Of a stretch of DNA of 64,000 bases, positions 1-8,682 are shown one piece after another. Every line of letters starts with the position of its first letter. Within the stretch, counting starts at the first letter, position 1. This DNA is from Gammaproteobacteria bacterium Ga0077536 (GTDB taxonomy: Bacteria > Pseudomonadota > Gammaproteobacteria > Ga0077536): NCBI GenBank assembly GCA_001464935.1, contig LNEL01000060.1, positions 62,001-126,000 on the forward strand, given 5' to 3'. Both the position numbers and the translations under genes were made by a program. The notes beneath the pieces were generated by a model. It was not told the origin of the DNA. It saw nothing but the letters and a program-made list of their open reading frames with translations, and did no database searches.

Positions 1-1559
1 CAGAACAGCAGGCGGTCGCCGCGCGCCAGTTCGATGTCGGGGGATGGCAGCACCGTCAGTCGACCTTCCCGCTGCAGCGCGAGCGCAATGCCGGGCACGC
101 GTTCGTCGCGCGCCTGCGGCTGACGCAGCAGGTGGTCGAGGCGGATGGCGCGGCCGGTGGCGAGCGCGGCGACGACGGCCGGGGCCTCGGTCTCGTCGAG
201 TTTCACTTCCCAGGTGTCCGGGGTGCGGCCACCGCATTCGAGTCCGAGACGCGAGTGCAGCGCGGACGACCAGTCTTCGTTCTGGGCGCGCACATGTTCG
301 AGGAAGCGGCGCAGCAGCGGGTTCGTCAAATCGGCAAAAATGCGATTCACCAGCATACGGCTGGTGTCGACGATCAGGTCGACCGGGGCGACGAGGAACA
401 GTGCATGGTTCATGTCGCGGTTCTCGCGCGCGACGATGAAGATGCGTTCGTTCGTCGCCCGGGCCGTCATGGCGATCGCGAGATTGCTGGTATCGGAATC
501 CGTGCCGGCAATGATGCCTACAGCATCGCGACAGCCGGCGGCTTCCAGCGCCTCGCGGCTGGTGCCGACACCGATGATCGCCTGCGGTGGCGCAGCTTGC
601 GGGTTCGGCTCGATGATGCGGGTTGCGATCCCCTCGGCCTGCAGATAGCGCGCGACCGTCGAGCCGAAGCGGCCGAAGCCACAGATCAGCCACAGCCCAC
701 GCGGCGGCTCGAGGCGCGCCGGCAGCGGCTCGCCGGGCAGGCTGCCGAGCGCCTCGTAGAGCGCGTGCGCGCTCGGCTTGTTCAGGGCGAGCGCCAGCTG
801 CGTCGCGAAGATTTCGAACGGATCGACGATCTCGTCGGCCGAGAACGACGGCAGTTTGGCGCGCGCCGCGTTCGAGGTCGCGCGACAGACGACCTTCAGC
901 CGCGGGTTCAGCAGTCGCGCGGAAATCGCGGCCTCGACGTTCGCCTCGTCGTCGCGCGACATCTGGACCACGCCGCGGCAGTACGGATGACGCAGACCGG
1001 CGAGCAGCAGGCGGTTCGGATCGCGGAAATCGGCGCACAGGGCCGGCAGATCGACCCCCCAGTCCATCAACTCCAGTGCAGCAACCCGATCGGCGTCGCG
1101 CTCGATGGCGACCACGCGCATGTGCTGCTTGATCAGCATGCGCGCGATCATCTCGCCGGTTTCGCCGAAACCGCAGACGATATAGAACGGCTCGGTCAGG
1201 TGCTGCACGGCGCGACCGAAGCGCTGCTCGGCGATCGCGCGGCGGAACGCAGGGTCCTGCAGCAATGCGAGTATCGCGCCGAACGCATACAGCCAGCCGA
1301 GCACCGTGATGTAAATCGACACCGTCGCCCACATGCGCTGGGCGGGCGAGAACGGATACGGAATTTCGCCGAAGCCGATTGTCGACGCCGTGTACGTGAC
1401 GAAATAGAACGCATGGAAGAAATCGAAATGCCACGGCTTGCCGGCGGCGTCGACACCCGGCATCAGCACGAGGCCACCGATGGCAATCGCGTAGACGACA
1501 ATCAGCAGCAGCAGCGGCGTGCGCATGCGCCGCAGGAACAGGAAGAACACCGTATTCAC
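1..1559 (-). CDS. Two-TM potassium channel with two TrkA-N (RCK) domains, 3' end cut by window
   Basis: This inner-membrane ion channel is probably K+ selective and gated through cytosolic nucleotide-binding RCK domains. The reading frame starts at a GTG at 1559, giving MNTVFFLFLRRMRTP, which resembles the usual N-terminus of the family; an in-frame ATG lies 33 bases further in. A first membrane helix (about residues 14-34) is followed by a pore helix, a selectivity filter TIGFGE (about 60-65) and a second helix. Two Rossmann-type modules follow (IVCGFGETGE and LICGFGRFGS), and the end resembles a TrkA-C domain (ending ELARGDRLLF). The filter has Phe where GYG is common, a variant seen in bacterial channels. 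The gene lies 13 bases downstream of the DUF6394 gene, so the two are probably co-transcribed. The stop codon lies outside the window. Confidence 0.9.
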   Translation of the reverse strand, partial: MNTVFFLFLRRMRTPLLLLIVVYAIAIGGLVLMPGVDAAGKPWHFDFFHAFYFVTYTASTIGFGEIPYPFSPAQRMWATVSIYITVLGWLYAFGAILALLQDPAFRRAIAEQRFGRAVQHLTEPFYIVCGFGETGEMIARMLIKQHMRVVAIERDADRVAALELMDWGVDLPALCADFRDPNRLLLAGLRHPYCRGVVQMSRDDEANVEAAISARLLNPRLKVVCRATSNAARAKLPSFSADEIVDPFEIFATQLALALNKPSAHALYEALGSLPGEPLPARLEPPRGLWLICGFGRFGSTVARYLQAEGIATRIIEPNPQAAPPQAIIGVGTSREALEAAGCRDAVGIIAGTDSDTSNLAIAMTARATNERIFIVARENRDMNHALFLVAPVDLIVDTSRMLVNRIFADLTNPLLRRFLEHVRAQNEDWSSALHSRLGLECGGRTPDTWEVKLDETEAPAVVAALATGRAIRLDHLLRQPQARDERVPGIALALQREGRLTVLPSPDIELARGDRLLF

Positions 1560-1572
1560 GGTCCGCGCCCGC

Positions 1573-1956
1573 TCAGCGCCGCAGGTTCACGGTCTCGACA
1601 ATCAACAGCACGACCGAGGCGGTGTTCGCGAGCAGCGCGCCAGCCGCCAGCGAGACCACCGAGATCGCGGCTTCGGCGGACGTCGCGTCATTGAGCACCT
1701 GGCTGTAAATCCCCCAGGTGACTGCCGCGCCGATCAACAACAGGTCGGCGACCAGGCTCGTCGCCAGGAGCACCGCTCCCATGTGCGTGCGGTCACCGAG
1801 CTTGAGCACGGTGGCAATCAGGCTGACGACCAGTGCCGCGAACAATTCGTAGGCCGGGTGGTGAATAGCGCTGTCGGCATCGCCCCAGACGAAACTGACA
1901 TTGAGCGCGGCGGCCAGCAGCACGAAAAACGCAAAGACGACTTTTTCGAAGTTCAT
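1573..1956 (-). CDS. DUF6394 family small membrane protein
   Basis: This 127-residue protein has four predicted membrane helices: about residues 5-24, 38-53, 60-80 and 100-122. The conserved-looking stretch HHPAYELFAALVVSLIATVL and the following GDRTHMGAVLLATSLVADL match what I recall of the DUF6394 family. Family members commonly sit beside TrkA-domain potassium channels, and here the gene lies immediately upstream of one with a 13-base gap. A role as channel accessory or in ion homeostasis is inference from that pairing; the biochemical function is unknown. The ATG at 1956 is preceded by a purine-rich GTGGGGGAAAC stretch that could serve as ribosome binding site. Confidence 0.8.
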   Translation of the reverse strand: MNFEKVVFAFFVLLAAALNVSFVWGDADSAIHHPAYELFAALVVSLIATVLKLGDRTHMGAVLLATSLVADLLLIGAAVTWGIYSQVLNDATSAEAAISVVSLAAGALLANTASVVLLIVETVNLRR

Positions 1957-2007
1957 GTTTCCCCCACGCTCAACTGCGCACCTGCATGCACCGGGCGCGC
2001 GCGTCGT

Positions 2008-2487
2008 TCACGCGCCGATCACGTCCGGCTTCGGCAGACCGTGGGCCGCGCACTCGCGCTGGTAGATCTTCAGGATTTTGGCCGCATCGAGCACGCTCTC
2101 GACCTTGCCATCCTCCGTCAGGTTCAGGTTCGCGCCGCGTATCGCGAACCAGACTTCGGTGGTTTCGGTGTTGTCGGCGAGCGCGTGCAGCGTGTGGATG
2201 GAGCCGGCGGGTTCGAACAGGTAGGAGCCGGCGCGATTGATTTCGGGATATTCGAGATACTTCCAGGCGCCGCACAGCGTGAAGGCATACACCTCACCGG
2301 TGTGCCGGTGCCTTTGTACGGTGACGCCGGGCGCGAAGCGCGTGCGCAGCACCCACAGCGCCGATTCGACGTTGACCTGCAACAACTGGAAGCTCACGCC
2401 CTCGGCCAATGGCATCCACGGCAAATCGTCGATGCCCCGGTGGAGCGCTTGCGGGATACCCGGGATGGCGACGGCTGGCTGGTTCAT
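2008..2487 (-). CDS. Cupin protein of the 2,4'-dihydroxyacetophenone dioxygenase family
   Basis: This is a single-domain cupin of 159 residues. Cupin motif 1 is RHRHTGEVYAFTLCG, giving likely metal ligands His60, His62 and Glu65. Motif 2 is PAGSIHTL, with His98. The family name comes from a ring-side-chain cleaving Fe dioxygenase, but many members have no known substrate, so only a metal-dependent dioxygenase-like role is supported. An upstream ATG at 2502 is possible, but the ATG at 2487 has GGGAG eight bases ahead and gives MNQPAVAIPG, so it is preferred. The gene diverges from the lipoprotein gene at 2674, and a CRP-like site lies between them. Confidence 0.8.
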   Translation of the reverse strand: MNQPAVAIPGIPQALHRGIDDLPWMPLAEGVSFQLLQVNVESALWVLRTRFAPGVTVQRHRHTGEVYAFTLCGAWKYLEYPEINRAGSYLFEPAGSIHTLHALADNTETTEVWFAIRGANLNLTEDGKVESVLDAAKILKIYQRECAAHGLPKPDVIGA

Positions 2488-2573
2488 CAATTCATCTCCC
2501 ATTCACACTGAGGTGCGCGCTCATTCGCGGCGCGTCAGCAGCGCCCGTCGCTGCCGACGCAATTGTTACATTT

Positions 2574-2589
2574 TGTGACCGCGCTCACA
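2574..2589. promoter_or_regulatory. CRP/Vfr-like binding site
   Basis: The sequence TGTGACCGCGCTCACA has perfect CRP-type half sites, TGTGA-N6-TCACA. It lies about 85 bases from the start codons of both divergent neighbours, the cupin at 2487 and the peptidoglycan-binding lipoprotein at 2674. This position suits cAMP-dependent control of one or both genes. No transcription start is known, so the assignment rests on the palindrome and its placement. Confidence 0.55.
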
Positions 2590-2673
2590 TCACTTCGGGG
2601 AATGACGAAGGCACCATGCAGGCCACGGCCACAAGGATGCCTCAACACAGTGGCGACGCACAGGAGGAACCGC

Positions 2674-3192
2674 ATGACATCCACCATTCGATCGAAGAGC
2701 CGCAACGCGGTGCTCGGCATCTGCGCCATTGCCCTCGGGGCCTGCGGCAGCATGCCCGAAGAGCGCGCCATCAGTGGCGCCGGCATCGGTGCTGGCGCAG
2801 GCGCGGCGCTCGGTGCGGTCACCGGCATGTCGGTGGCGACCGGCGCGCTGATCGGTGCCGCCGGCGGCGCGCTGACCGGCGCGCTGACCAACGACCGCCA
2901 GGTCAATCTCGGCAAGCCCGTGTGGCAGAACGGACAGCAGGCGGCGCCGGTCGCCGCGGCACCGGGACAGCCGACCGGGGGCTACAACAATGTGGTGGTG
3001 GCGATTCAGAGCGAACTGAACCGGCTTGGCTATGGCGCCGGTACGCCGGACGGCATGATCGGGCCCCGCACCACCGAAGCGATACGCCGCTATCAGCGCG
3101 ATCACAATCTGCTGATCGACGGCCGGGCGACCCCCGAACTCGCGAACCATATCCAGAGTCTCGGGCGCCCGCTCGCGCACAATCCAGGATGA
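2674..3192 (+). CDS. Lipoprotein with glycine zipper and peptidoglycan-binding domain
   Basis: This 172-residue envelope protein starts at an ATG with an excellent AGGAGG six bases upstream. The N-terminal signal sequence ends in a lipobox, LGAC, so the protein should be lipidated on that cysteine. A glycine-zipper segment follows (GAGIGAGAGAALGAVTGMSV and onward, about residues 35-80) and may insert in or associate with membrane. The C-terminal part has a PG_binding_1-like repeat (IQSELNRLGYGAGTPDGMIG, then TTEAIRRYQRDHNLLIDG), expected to hold the protein to the cell wall. The combination resembles small OmpA/SlyB-like structural lipoproteins. A specific role is not known. Confidence 0.82.
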   Translation: MTSTIRSKSRNAVLGICAIALGACGSMPEERAISGAGIGAGAGAALGAVTGMSVATGALIGAAGGALTGALTNDRQVNLGKPVWQNGQQAAPVAAAPGQPTGGYNNVVVAIQSELNRLGYGAGTPDGMIGPRTTEAIRRYQRDHNLLIDGRATPELANHIQSLGRPLAHNPG

Positions 3193-3219
3193 AGTCGCAT
3201 CAGGGATGAAGATGCGACT
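3193..3219. terminator. Hairpin between convergent genes
   Basis: A perfect 9-bp inverted repeat, AGTCGCATC and GATGCGACT, is separated by nine bases and begins directly after the lipoprotein stop codon. There is no T-run behind it. It may act as a processing or Rho-assisted end for the lipoprotein transcript. Confidence 0.4.
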
Positions 3220-3369
3220 GCCGGCACCAGGACGTGCCAGTTCTCCGCTGTGGCAAGCATAGACGCGAACCGCACCGGAGGATGGGGGAAGAGCTGGTAT
3301 CGAATGTGACTGCCAGACTCTGCCCGCGATTCACCGCGGCCAGGAGGGGAACGTTGAGGAATCGTTGAA

Positions 3370-3717
3370 TCACTCCTCCGCGTCGCAGGGAAAGCGACGT
3401 CGGAGGATCTCTTTGACAGCATCCGGCGCAGACCGGGCATCATCACCACCGCGCAGATCGTCGACCACCACCTGGGCAAGCTCGCCATCGGCGAGACCGG
3501 GTGGCAGGCACCAGTCCTTCGGCGGCGGCCCGTCCGGACCGCACACCCCGCAGGGCGCGACATACCAGTCGCACATCGCCGCCGCTTCACCGCGGTAAGC
3601 ATCGGCGAGCGCTGTCTCGCAGGTTGCGCGCAACTCGCCGGCCGTGGGCGCTGCGAGCGCCGGACCGGCCAGCGCGAGCCCCAGCAGCACGAGGCCGCGG
3701 CGAACGCGCCGTCTCAA
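3370..3717 (-). CDS. Exported Rap1a/Tai-like protein
   Basis: This 115-residue protein has an Arg-rich N-terminus, a hydrophobic core and an ALA cleavage site near residue 22, so it is exported to the periplasm. The mature part has cysteines and a C-terminal pattern, WCLPPGLADGELAQVVVDDL then ILRRRFPC, that fits the Rap1a/Tai family. Rap1a of Serratia is the immunity protein to a type VI amidase effector, but most family members, including this one, have no effector next to them. The start is a TTG one base after the stop of the PNPOx-like gene, which suggests translational coupling. An immunity role is not supported by context. Confidence 0.65.
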   Translation of the reverse strand: MRRRVRRGLVLLGLALAGPALAAPTAGELRATCETALADAYRGEAAAMCDWYVAPCGVCGPDGPPPKDWCLPPGLADGELAQVVVDDLRGGDDARSAPDAVKEILRRRFPCDAEE

Positions 3718-3718
3718 G

Positions 3719-4375
3719 TCAGGCTTCGCCTTTCATCAGCTTTTCCATGTACTGATCCATCGTGATCTGACCGCCTTCCTGCTCCGGGCGGCCGATGTCC
3801 TTCGGTGGCAACACGTCCTGCACGACATCGAGCCGCTTCCACACCGCAAGTGGCGTGTGGGTATCGGCACGCGGCACGTAGCGCGACTGATCGAGTTTCT
3901 TGTAGCGATGGATGTAGCGCGGGCAGTTGATCCAGAGCTTCGTCACCGCCACACGCACGATGAGCTCGGCGCCGGTATAGCTCGCGAGCAAGGGATCGTC
4001 AGCGCTGACCGACGCCTCGCCGTGCAGACGCAGCCGGTGCGGGTTCTCGAAGTCGATGAACAGGATGCCCACCTTGCGCTGGGCGGCGATATTGCCCATC
4101 GAAAAGAACATGCCGTTGCCGTCGAAACTCGGAAACGCGATCGTCTGTGCGTCGACGACGCGCACGAAGCCCGCGTCGCCACCCTTGTAGGAGGTGGTCG
4201 GAAAGCCGTGCTGGTCGACGGTCGACAGGAAGAACATGTCGCGGCTTTCGATGAAAGCCTTGTCCATGTCCTCGATGACGGGCTTGACGATCATCTCCTC
4301 GAGACGATCGGCCATCCCGCGGGTCGAAAACTGGTCCTGCAGTGCGCGATGCTGTTCGCTGTAGACGTTACTCAT
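3719..4375 (-). CDS. Pyridoxamine 5'-phosphate oxidase-like FMN-binding protein
   Basis: This 218-residue protein belongs to the split-barrel flavin superfamily. It has a DMFFLSTVDQHGFPTTSYKG strand-turn region (about residues 47-66), then FDGNGMFFSMGNI and a KVGILFIDFENPHRLRLHGE core, as in general-stress or pyridoxamine-oxidase-like FMN proteins. The classic PdxH residues cannot be confirmed by eye, so vitamin B6 synthesis is not claimed. A flavin- or F420-type reductase or a cofactor-binding stress protein is more likely. The TTG-started Rap1a-like gene follows one base after its stop. Confidence 0.8.
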   Translation of the reverse strand: MSNVYSEQHRALQDQFSTRGMADRLEEMIVKPVIEDMDKAFIESRDMFFLSTVDQHGFPTTSYKGGDAGFVRVVDAQTIAFPSFDGNGMFFSMGNIAAQRKVGILFIDFENPHRLRLHGEASVSADDPLLASYTGAELIVRVAVTKLWINCPRYIHRYKKLDQSRYVPRADTHTPLAVWKRLDVVQDVLPPKDIGRPEQEGGQITMDQYMEKLMKGEA

Positions 4376-4542
4376 TGGAGCTCCCCGGCGCGCCGCTGCG
4401 CGGCGCTGCGCTTGATAGTTTTATGAAGGTGGCCGTGGCGGCGGTGAACGCCGCTTCCGGCCCGACCGGCGGGCAGGGCCCGCGGGGCCACCGTCGCGAG
4501 CGTCGACGGCGGCCCGAGCGTAGCGGCGCCCGGCGCCGGCCG

Positions 4543-5310
4543 TCAATCAATGAGCGTGCGATCCGGGACGCGCTTGGCCAGGAACGCGCCCATGATTTCG
4601 CGCGCCGCCGGCGTCGCCAGCAGCGCGCTGAAGCGCTCGATTTCGGCGTCGACGCGCGCAGCGACCGGTTCCTCCGGGCGCTTCAGCATCGCCTTCGTCG
4701 CGCGCAGTGCCTGGCGCGGTTTGGCCGCCAGCTGCAGCGCGGTTTTCAGCGCACGACCGTCGACGGTGTCCGATGGGCAGATTTCGTGCACCAGCCCGAG
4801 CCGCTGTGCCTCGGCGGCGTCGAACGGCTCGCCGAGCATCAACAGCCGTGCCGCATGGTGATAGCCCGCCAGGCGCGGCAGCAACAGCGAGGAACCTGCC
4901 TCCGGGCACAGGCCGAGATTGATGAACGGCAGCGAAAATTTCGCAGACTGGGTGGCATAGACGAAATCGCAGTGGAACAGCATCGTCGTGCCGATGCCGA
5001 CGGCGACGCCGTCGACCGCGGCGACCAGCGGCACGGTCGCCGCCGTCAGGGCGCGAATCAGGCCGTGCGCGGGACGCGGTCCGCTGGCTGTCTGCGCCGC
5101 CATGAAATCCTCGAGGTCGTTGCCGGCCGAGAACGCGCCGGGCACGCCGCCGATGACGACCACGCGCACGGCTGGATTGACTTCGGCGTCGCTCAACGCC
5201 TGCGTGAAGTGCTCGTACATGGCGCCCGTCAGCGCATTCTTCTTCGCGGGCCGGTTCATCCGGATCGTCAGCACGCCGTCGGCGAGCGTGGTCAGCAATA
5301 AATCTGTCAT
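4543..5310 (-). CDS. Enoyl-CoA hydratase/isomerase family protein, isomerase-type active site
   Basis: This 255-residue crotonase-fold enzyme acts on acyl-CoA thioesters in the cytoplasm. Oxyanion-hole segments are visible: FSAGNDLEDF (about residues 60-69) and GVAVGIGTTML (about 101-111). The two glutamates used by classical hydratases, found as GGGCE and QPE, are replaced by GIGTT and LPF. A glutamate at about 137 in LGLCPEAGSS matches the catalytic Glu of delta3,delta2-enoyl-CoA isomerases of the ECI2 type. It is therefore more likely an isomerase for unsaturated fatty acyl-CoAs than a hydratase. The ATG at 5310 has AAGGAC upstream. It diverges from an SDR and a thioesterase gene, which also suit acyl-CoA metabolism. 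Confidence 0.85.
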   Translation of the reverse strand: MTDLLLTTLADGVLTIRMNRPAKKNALTGAMYEHFTQALSDAEVNPAVRVVVIGGVPGAFSAGNDLEDFMAAQTASGPRPAHGLIRALTAATVPLVAAVDGVAVGIGTTMLFHCDFVYATQSAKFSLPFINLGLCPEAGSSLLLPRLAGYHHAARLLMLGEPFDAAEAQRLGLVHEICPSDTVDGRALKTALQLAAKPRQALRATKAMLKRPEEPVAARVDAEIERFSALLATPAAREIMGAFLAKRVPDRTLID

Positions 5311-5560
5311 GGGCTTGTCCTTTTCGGTGACGCTGGGCGGCCGGCGGCATCGCTGTGCCGCCGAGGCGTCGGGGGCGTCAGCTTAACGCGGGGACACGGC
5401 GCCGGCACGGGGCACGGACTCGCGCCCGATTCCATGTTACGTCGGGCACGCCGGGCCCGACGTGGTGGCCAACGGGGCGCTGGCGGCGACCGGGACGCTG
5501 CTGGCACGCGGGCGGCGGTCAAGGCTATAGTCCGGGTTTGCCCACTGTTCCCGAGCCTGC

Positions 5561-6325
5561 ATGCGTTTTCCCGACAAAATCGCGCTCGTCACCGGCGCGA
5601 GCCGCGGCATCGGCCGTGACATTGCGCTGGCCCTTGCGCGCGAAGGCGCCGACGTGGCCGTCACCGCCACCACGCCGGACGGCGCCGCCGACACCGCCGC
5701 CGCCATTCGCGCGCTGGGCCGACGCGCGCTCGCGCTCGGCTGCCGCGTCGAGCACGCGGCCGAGGTCAACGCGGCGTTCGCGGCCACTGCTGCTGCGCTC
5801 GGGCCCGTCGACGTGCTCATCAATAACGCCGGCATCTCCTCCCCTGTTCCGCTGCTCGAGATGAGCGAGGAGAACTGGGATCAGCACATGGACGTCAACG
5901 CGAAGTCGGTGTTCCTGTGCAGCCAGGCGGCGGTGCGACAGATGCGTGACGCCGGCCGCGGCGGCAGCATCGTCAACATCGGATCGATCGTCGGCCAGAA
6001 TGCCATTCCGCAGACGCTCGGCTACTGCGCATCGAAAGCCGCGGTCGATCACATGACGCGCGTGCTGGCGATCGAACTCGCGCGCCACCGAATCCGTGTG
6101 AACTGCATTGCCCCTGGTTACATCCGCACGGAATTGATCGACAAGCTCGCCCGCGACGGCAAGCTCACCCTCGAGGCACTCGAACGCCGCACACCGCAAC
6201 GACGCCTCGGCAGCGGCGAAGACGTCGCGCGCGCGGTGCTGTACGTCGCGAGCGACGACGCCGGCTTCATGACCGGCCAGGTCGTCACCGTCGACGGAGG
6301 CTGGACCGCGTATGGCTATCTGTGA
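5561..6325 (+). CDS. Short-chain dehydrogenase/reductase (FabG-like)
   Basis: This is a classical SDR of 254 residues. The cofactor motif TGASRGIG (11-18), the structural INNAG (87-91), and the catalytic Ser142, Tyr155 and Lys159 (YCASK) are all present, followed by PGYIRTEL. It should reduce or oxidise a carbonyl/hydroxyl substrate with NAD(P)H. FabG-like 3-oxoacyl thioester reductases and sugar dehydrogenases both look like this, so the substrate is open. The thioesterase gene starts 14 bases before its stop codon, so the two are co-translated, which favours an acyl-CoA or acyl-acid pathway. Confidence 0.88.
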   Translation: MRFPDKIALVTGASRGIGRDIALALAREGADVAVTATTPDGAADTAAAIRALGRRALALGCRVEHAAEVNAAFAATAAALGPVDVLINNAGISSPVPLLEMSEENWDQHMDVNAKSVFLCSQAAVRQMRDAGRGGSIVNIGSIVGQNAIPQTLGYCASKAAVDHMTRVLAIELARHRIRVNCIAPGYIRTELIDKLARDGKLTLEALERRTPQRRLGSGEDVARAVLYVASDDAGFMTGQVVTVDGGWTAYGYL

Positions 6326-6749
6326 CACGCGCGAAGTGCCGGCCGGTTTCCGGCCGATGCCGACGGCCAGTCCCGCGATCGAAACCTTCGGCCCGGTCTA
6401 TATGCAAGGTGAAGGGGCCGCGCGACGCTTCGGCATGTACGTGCTCCACAAGCACTGCAACGTGCGCCGGAATGTCCATGGCGGGTTCCTCGCGACGCTC
6501 GCCGACATCGCGCTCGGCTTCACGCTCGGTTACCTGACGGATCCCGCGTCGGGCTTCGTCACCGTGTCGTTGAATCTCGACTATGCCGGCAACGCCGTCG
6601 AGGGCGACTGGCTCGAAGCGGCGACCGACATTCAGCGGCGCGGGCGCACGCTCGCATTTGCCAATTGCTACATCTGGCGTGGCGAAGCGCGTATCGTACG
6701 GGCCAGCGGTGTGTTCATGGCGACCGGCCAGACCTACTCGAGCGATTGA
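6312..6749 (+). CDS. PaaI-family hotdog thioesterase
   Basis: This single hotdog-fold protein of 145 residues contains the PaaI/YbdB-type motif NVHGGFLATLADIALG (about residues 54-69), where the HGG and the acidic residue form the active site. A FVTVSLNLDYAGNAVEGDWL strand pair follows. It should hydrolyse acyl- or aryl-CoA thioesters. The start overlaps the end of the SDR gene by 14 bases, and the next gene begins two bases after its stop, so SDR, thioesterase, exported protein and hisC form one tight run. Confidence 0.85.
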   Translation: MAICDTREVPAGFRPMPTASPAIETFGPVYMQGEGAARRFGMYVLHKHCNVRRNVHGGFLATLADIALGFTLGYLTDPASGFVTVSLNLDYAGNAVEGDWLEAATDIQRRGRTLAFANCYIWRGEARIVRASGVFMATGQTYSSD

Positions 6750-6751
6750 AC

Positions 6752-7558
6752 GTGAGATTTGCGACGTCGGCCCCGTTTCTTGCGTGGCTAGCCTGCCTGG
6801 CTGCCCCGGTGTGCGCCGCGCCGCTCGAACGCCACTTCGACAACGCGGCTACTGCGCGCCTGGGGCGCGAAATGTACGAGCAGGATCGGCGCGCCGCCAT
6901 CGCGGCAGACCTGGTCCGCGACAACTTCGACCCCGACGAAGAGCGGCTCGTCGGCTTCATCACGACCGGGCAGGTGCCGGCGCTGCGCGTGCGCTTCGTG
7001 CGCGCCGGCGCGGACGGCTATGAAGCGGCAATCGACGCCGTGTTCGACGATTTGCTGCTGCCCTCGCTCGAGCGCGCCGCGTCGCCCGCGCTCAGCATCG
7101 ACGAACGGGCGCAGATCACCGCGCGCCTGCAGGTCGCCCGCGATGCCGCCACGCGTTGCGACGGACGTTACAACACCCTGGCACTCGCCGATCCGGACGG
7201 TGAGGGCATGCTCGTCTACGCGATCGCCGCGTCGAACGAGCCGGACACGATGATGGTGGGCGGACATGTCCGCTACAGCATCAGCGCCGACGGCGAGCGG
7301 ATTGAACACACTGAAGCGCTGTCGAAATCCTGCGCCGCCGCGCCGCTCGCGGATCTGGCCCTGGCCGCCAGCACGGACGGCGTGCAGGGGCTGGCGCTGC
7401 GCACGACTCTCGCCGACGCGCCGCTCGAGACACATGTATTCCTCAGCCTCACGCACGACACGCCGCTGTTCATCGTCGGCAGCGACCTCAGGATGTGGCG
7501 CGTCGACGGCGACAGCATGAAAGTCGTGCGCGAAAAACCGGGCCCTGCAACACCATGA
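6752..7558 (+). CDS. Exported protein of unknown function
   Basis: This protein is not recognised. A GTG start two bases after the thioesterase stop gives [20 protein letters not shown] followed by CAAP, a good Sec signal peptide with a likely cut near residue 22. The 268-residue product is therefore periplasmic. The mature chain is acidic and mixed alpha/beta in character with two cysteines that could pair; no catalytic motif is visible. It overlaps hisC by four bases (ATGA), so translation is coupled. A longer frame reaching back to 6665 exists but would lose the signal peptide. Confidence 0.65.
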   Translation: MRFATSAPFLAWLACLAAPVCAAPLERHFDNAATARLGREMYEQDRRAAIAADLVRDNFDPDEERLVGFITTGQVPALRVRFVRAGADGYEAAIDAVFDDLLLPSLERAASPALSIDERAQITARLQVARDAATRCDGRYNTLALADPDGEGMLVYAIAASNEPDTMMVGGHVRYSISADGERIEHTEALSKSCAAAPLADLALAASTDGVQGLALRTTLADAPLETHVFLSLTHDTPLFIVGSDLRMWRVDGDSMKVVREKPGPATP

Positions 7559-8616
7559 ACCGTTACTGGAGCGATACCGTCCGACAGCTCTCGCCGTACG
7601 TGCCGGGCGAGCAGCCGAAGATCGACAATCTCGTCAAGCTCAACACGAACGAGAACCCCTATCCACCGGCGCCGGGCGTGCTGGAGGCGATCCGGCGCGA
7701 AACGGGTGACGGGCTGCGGCGTTATCCCGATCCGAACGCGGACGCGCTGAGGGCCGCCATCGCGCGCAACTTCGGGCTGTCGAGCAACCAGGTCTTCGTC
7801 GGCAACGGGTCGGACGAAGTGCTGGCGCACGCATTCTTCGGGCTGCTGAAGCAGCAGGCGCCGATCCGGTTTCCCGACATCACCTACAGTTTCTACCCGG
7901 TGTATTGCCGGCTCTACGGCATCGACTACGAAGCCGTGCCCCTCGACGAGGACTACGCGATCGAGCTGGCCGGCTACAACGGCCGCTGCGGTGGCGTGAT
8001 CGTACCGAATCCGAATGCGCCGACGGGCCGCGCCCTGCCGCTGGCCGCCATTGAAACGCTGCTGCGGGCACAGCCCGATGTCGTCGTGATCATCGACGAA
8101 GCCTATGTCGATTTCGGGACCGAAAGTGCGGTCAGCCTCATCGGGCGCTACCCGAACCTGCTGGTGTCGCAAACGCTGTCGAAGTCGCGTTCGCTCGCTG
8201 GCCTGCGGGTCGGCTATGCGCTCGGCGACGCGGGCCTGATCGAAGGCCTCGAGCGCGTGAAGAACAGCTTCAATTCCTATCCGCTCGACAGACTCGCGAT
8301 CGCCGGCGCCATCGCCGCCTTCGAGGACCGTGACTACTTCGAGCGCACGCGCCTGAAAATCATCGCCAGCCGCGACCGGCTCACGGCGGCACTGGGCAGG
8401 CTCGGCTTCACGGTGCTGCCGTCCGGCGCGAACTTCGTGTTCGCGCGGCACGCGTCGCGCGACGCGGCGACGCTGCAGCAGGGCTTGCGTGAACGACGCA
8501 TCATCGTGCGCCACTTTGCGCAGCCGCGGATCGATCAGTTCCTGCGCATCACGATCGGCACCGATGCGGAATGCGACATTCTGCTGGGTGCGCTCGAAGA
8601 GATACTCGGCGCGTGA
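7555..8616 (+). CDS. hisC: Histidinol-phosphate aminotransferase
   Basis: This class II fold-type I aminotransferase of 353 residues is specific for imidazole acetol phosphate in histidine synthesis. Family marks include [10 protein letters not shown] (about 29-38), GNGSDEV (83-89), PNPNAPTG (151-158), IIDEAYVDF (179-187) and the PLP-binding lysine K210 in [20 protein letters not shown]. The ATG at 7555 overlaps the previous stop codon. No other his genes lie in the window, so this is a stand-alone hisC, and activity on aromatic amino acids cannot be excluded. Confidence 0.92.
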   Translation: MNRYWSDTVRQLSPYVPGEQPKIDNLVKLNTNENPYPPAPGVLEAIRRETGDGLRRYPDPNADALRAAIARNFGLSSNQVFVGNGSDEVLAHAFFGLLKQQAPIRFPDITYSFYPVYCRLYGIDYEAVPLDEDYAIELAGYNGRCGGVIVPNPNAPTGRALPLAAIETLLRAQPDVVVIIDEAYVDFGTESAVSLIGRYPNLLVSQTLSKSRSLAGLRVGYALGDAGLIEGLERVKNSFNSYPLDRLAIAGAIAAFEDRDYFERTRLKIIASRDRLTAALGRLGFTVLPSGANFVFARHASRDAATLQQGLRERRIIVRHFAQPRIDQFLRITIGTDAECDILLGALEEILGA

Positions 8617-8623
8617 CGATCAG

Positions 8624-8643
8624 CGCAGCGCTTGCGCGCTGCG
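8624..8643. terminator. Hairpin between convergent hisC and murI
   Basis: A perfect 8-bp stem, CGCAGCGC and GCGCTGCG, encloses a TTGC loop. It lies 8 bases after the hisC stop and about 40 bases before the murI stop on the other strand. There is no T-run, so it would be a weak or bidirectional terminator. Confidence 0.45.
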
Positions 8644-8682
8644 TCCACGCCAACTGCGACTCGCCGTACGCCAGGACCTGCA

